A DNA stretch of 64,000 bases from Blastocatellia bacterium. GTDB lineage: Bacteria > Acidobacteriota > Blastocatellia > Pyrinomonadales > Pyrinomonadaceae. The notes under the pieces are model-generated. The model saw only the letters and a program-made list of their open reading frames with translations. It was not told the DNA's origin and searched no databases. Position numbers and translations under genes: made by a program. The DNA lies in contig JACCVY010000006.1 of NCBI GenBank assembly GCA_013697915.1, positions 1 through 64,000 on the forward strand, given 5' to 3'. Shown piece after piece: positions 61,346 to 64,000 of the stretch (its first letter is position 1; every line of letters begins with the position of its first letter).

Positions 61346-64000
61346 TCACTTCTGCTTCACGAAAGTTTCCAATTTTAGGTCCGTCCCATTTGTCGTGAAC
61401 GTGATGGTACCGCTGTTGCCTGTTCTCAACACTTCCGCGCCCGCCTGCTCCCATCGTTTGACGACATCCGGACTGGGATGACCAAACATTGAGGTTTGCC
61501 CCACTGAGATCACTGCGTAACGGGGCTGGGCGGCAGCAATGAATCTCGGGGTTGATGAGGTCTTGCTGCCATGATGTGCGACCTTGACGACGTCCGCGCG
61601 GATTTCCCCTAACGGCGCCAGGGCTTCTTCGGCGCGCGCCTCGATATCTCCGGTTAGTAAAAATGATCGCCGGCCACAGATTATGCGTAGAACGATCGAG
61701 TCATTGTTTTGCGACGGCAGATCATTACTCTGCACCGGCGGAGGCCAAAGAACATTTATGCTCACGTCGCCAAAACGTAACTGGTCGCCACCGGCGATTG
61801 TCTGGATGGGAATTCGTTGGGCCAGCGCAGTCGCTGAAAAACGTGCGAACTCTGGATCGTTTTTTGGCGTCCGTGCCACTAGCGCAGCGCGCACACGGAA
61901 ATTTCGGGAGATGTCATTCAAGCCATCAATGTGATCTGCGTCGGCGTGCGTTGCCAAAATGTAATCCACATGATCGAGACCGCGTTGCCAGAGAAACTCT
62001 GAAACAACTGCTTCACCGATGCTGCGCGTGTCGCGCTCAAAACTCTCTTCGCCGTCCGAGTCTGCATCTCTCTGAAAAGGACCAGGTCGGCCGCCGCCAT
62101 CAACCAGCAGGGTGGCGCCGTCCGGAAACGTGACTAGTGCTGAATCACCCTGGCCCACATCGAGAAAATCAACATGAAGATTTCCGTCAGGCCGCGGCGC
62201 ACTCCATGGATGAAAGACAACTACAGCAACCGCCAACAGCTGAGCGATAAAAGCAGGAGACAAGTGCAATCGAACAGATCGCTTCTTAGAACTTGAAAGG
62301 CGTAGGGGTTGCCAGCGCCAGAGGAGGTGAACCAAACCAACCAGTGGCAAGTAATACAAAGCGTAAATCATCGCGGCCCAGCCGCTGTATTCGGGCAAAC
62401 GAATTGAGGCAATGCCGGCTCTCGCGAACGGATCGACGCTGTGAACGGTTAACCAATTCAGGCCATTTGTTAAGCTGATAAATGGACCAGCAAGGAGCGC
62501 GCTGACTTGCGCCACCAGCAAAGCAACCACGGCAGCAATTGCCATCGCCGCCATCATCAAGCTCACACCGATATTCAATATCAATGAAGCAAATGACAGG
62601 CGATGAAAATAAACAATGAGCAGCGGCAGCAAGACAATCTGCACGCTGGCCGAGACAACAATCGTCGAAAACGCGTAACGCAATGGCCGTTGCAAATGCA
62701 ATCGTTCCAGAACTTTTGCTGCCGACGTTTTAAGAAGTTTATAGCTGTAGTTGTTTTGCTCCAGTTCAGCCCGCCATTGCAGTTCACTCCAAAAAACACT
62801 TTCGCACAAACTTCTCAACCACAGCGCGCATGACGGCGGATAAGGAGTCTCGCGGGTTGGTCGCCAAGCGCCAATGGCCGAGAGTTTTTGCAGAAGCGGC
62901 CACGACAACAAAACAATTGCCGCCACTGACGCGAACGTTAACTGAAAAGAGGGATCGAGCAGATCGCTCGGCCGCCAGGCGAGCAGCGCCAGCGCCGAGC
63001 CGCCTAGCGCGTTCAATGAAGATGCGTGCCGCGAAACTAACGGCGCGAGCACGATGACCGTAAACATCAACGCCGCGCGCACGACAGACGCTTCAGCGCC
63101 GACCGCTAGCGCATATGACCACAAGACAGCCGCCGACAAAGCGAACTGCACTGCGCGATTCCGGGTGAAGCGTCTCGCAATCAGGAAAACGATCCCGCCC
63201 AAGAAAGTTATGTGCAGTCCACTGATCACGAGTACGTGGAACGTGCCGCCCTCGCGGAAGCGCGCGGAAGTTGATTGCGACAGGAAATAACGGTTGCCCA
63301 GTATGGCCGCATCCAGCACGCCCGCGGTTTCTTTTGAAAAGTGAGAATCGATTGCGAGTTGAACTTTGCGGCGCCATTCGTACAGCCAAGCTAAAGGCAG
63401 AAACACCCGTTCATTCTCCTGGCGCTCGATCAAAAGCGGACTCTTCACCAGAGCCGTTGCGTCGTAGCCCTGTCGATCCAAATATTCGGTGAACGAGGCC
63501 ACGCCGGGATTGCGAAAGGTATCGGCGCGCTCCAACCTCGTCATCAAGCGCAACGACGCTCCATAGTGCAGGTCGAGTGCGGCGAAATTCTGTTCACTGT
63601 TTTTTTGCGCCACGCGCGCCGATAACATGACCACGCCTGACGCTTGCGTCTCGGTGTTTCTCACTCGAAGTCGTCTTACTTTTAGACGAAGGAACAAACG
63701 TTCCGGCGCCAGTTCCGGCTCTTGTTCCAACACTCCCGTTAATTCAACCGGCTCGCCAACCTTGATCACTCCTTCTTCTAACAAGCGCCGAATTTGATGA
63801 GGAGGGATGCTGCTTTGCTCAACGATTGCGAAGGCCGAACCGAGGAACGCGGTGACGAATAATACAAGCGTGGTCGCCAATCGCAGTTTGTGTTTAAGCA
63901 AAGCCGCAAGCGCACCTGAGACCAACGCGCCGCAGAAGATAAGCAACCAAACCAAATTGGTCCGGGGTAACCAAATGGAATTGGTTTGGGATGACCAGGT
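61346..64000 (-). CDS. comEC: ComEC/Rec2-family DNA internalisation protein (5' end possibly beyond window)
   Basis: Inner-membrane channel for single-stranded DNA in natural transformation. The N-terminal part has an OB-fold-like region (VGEPVELTGVLEQEP) and the Competence domain (LDAAILGNRYFLS, FHVLVISGLHITFLGG). The C-terminal metallo-beta-lactamase-like domain has VDFLDVGQGDSALV, ATHADADHIDGL and VVKVAHHGSKTSS. The track start at 63955 is a TTG; the frame stays open to the edge (SIWLPRTNL before it), so the true start may lie beyond 64000. Length is at least 869 aa, of which most is in the window. Together with the pilin genes it fits a transformation system, but no other com genes are seen. 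Confidence 0.9.
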   Translation of the reverse strand, partial: TWSSQTNSIWLPRTNLVWLLIFCGALVSGALAALLKHKLRLATTLVLFVTAFLGSAFAIVEQSSIPPHQIRRLLEEGVIKVGEPVELTGVLEQEPELAPERLFLRLKVRRLRVRNTETQASGVVMLSARVAQKNSEQNFAALDLHYGASLRLMTRLERADTFRNPGVASFTEYLDRQGYDATALVKSPLLIERQENERVFLPLAWLYEWRRKVQLAIDSHFSKETAGVLDAAILGNRYFLSQSTSARFREGGTFHVLVISGLHITFLGGIVFLIARRFTRNRAVQFALSAAVLWSYALAVGAEASVVRAALMFTVIVLAPLVSRHASSLNALGGSALALLAWRPSDLLDPSFQLTFASVAAIVLLSWPLLQKLSAIGAWRPTRETPYPPSCALWLRSLCESVFWSELQWRAELEQNNYSYKLLKTSAAKVLERLHLQRPLRYAFSTIVVSASVQIVLLPLLIVYFHRLSFASLILNIGVSLMMAAMAIAAVVALLVAQVSALLAGPFISLTNGLNWLTVHSVDPFARAGIASIRLPEYSGWAAMIYALYYLPLVGLVHLLWRWQPLRLSSSKKRSVRLHLSPAFIAQLLAVAVVVFHPWSAPRPDGNLHVDFLDVGQGDSALVTFPDGATLLVDGGGRPGPFQRDADSDGEESFERDTRSIGEAVVSEFLWQRGLDHVDYILATHADADHIDGLNDISRNFRVRAALVARTPKNDPEFARFSATALAQRIPIQTIAGGDQLRFGDVSINVLWPPPVQSNDLPSQNNDSIVLRIICGRRSFLLTGDIEARAEEALAPLGEIRADVVKVAHHGSKTSSTPRFIAAAQPRYAVISVGQTSMFGHPSPDVVKRWEQAGAEVLRTGNSGTITFTTNGTDLKLETFVKQK

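Overview
The window looks like chromosomal core plus some accessory DNA of a Gram-negative, menaquinone-using, free-living bacterium. My best guess is Acidobacteriota, class Blastocatellia. This is inference from: a secreted S8-like protease ending in Calx-beta and DUF4214-type modules; the uppS-cdsA-dxr-rseP-ispG block; a B. subtilis-type three-gene succinate dehydrogenase; an outer-membrane-type beta-barrel protein; a PEP-CTERM protein; and many intergenic inverted-repeat elements. I see no tRNA, rRNA, CRISPR array, phage or complete insertion sequence. One possible IS21-type terminus lies at the extreme left edge.

Layout. 1-5.2 kb: a lone modA, a B12-binding radical SAM protein and a large SpoIID/LytB-domain protein. 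5.3-9.6 kb (+): Uma2-like nuclease, glutaredoxin-like protein, a 31-aa membrane peptide, then miaA-hfq-tmk-holB. 9.9-17.9 kb (-): pyrE, truA, uppS, cdsA, a Tim21/Coa1-like protein, dxr, rseP, ispG, which is an isoprenoid/envelope operon. 17.9-28 kb: a DEDDh exonuclease, two tandem VTT/DedA-like membrane proteins, a beta-barrel protein, a gene broken by two frameshifts, a penicillin-acylase homologue, thpR, an SPFH protein and an amidase. 28.2-31.7 kb: sdhC-sdhA-sdhB. 31.8-36.4 kb: a standalone propeptide-like protein and a 1346-aa S8/S53-like protease carrying the same propeptide-like domain. 36.5-46 kb: mdh, a COQ7-like ferritin, a class III aminotransferase behind a possible attenuator, an amidohydrolase, a lytic transglycosylase, a VapC-like PIN toxin with a small partner, a TPR plus double-retropepsin protein and an Ogg-type DNA glycosylase. 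46.2-47.6 kb: a PBP4-type carboxypeptidase.

The most interesting block is 47.9-55.6 kb. A near-consensus sigma-54 promoter (47973-47989) precedes a minor-pilin cluster: a FimT/GspH-like protein with an Ig-like tail, then PilV, PilW and a long PilX. A second, decayed copy of the cluster follows, in which a FimT-like 5' end is joined out of frame to a PilW 3' end, followed by another long PilX. An intergenic region ending in a strong terminator comes next, then an NtrC/PilR-type sigma-54 activator. Promoter and activator flanking the same pilin genes suggest one regulated surface-fibre system. No histidine kinase, sigma-54 gene, pilus ATPase or major pilin lies in the window.

55.6-64 kb: murJ, a frameshifted PEP-CTERM gene, nnrDE-tsaE, a cysteine-dioxygenase-like protein and comEC, which runs off the right edge.

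Several distinct inverted-repeat families (REP/MITE-like) fill the intergenic spaces. One has three copies in this window alone. Three single-base indels in short homopolymer runs break two non-essential genes. They may be true pseudogenisation or assembly errors. All family assignments come from reading the translations; no database search was run.
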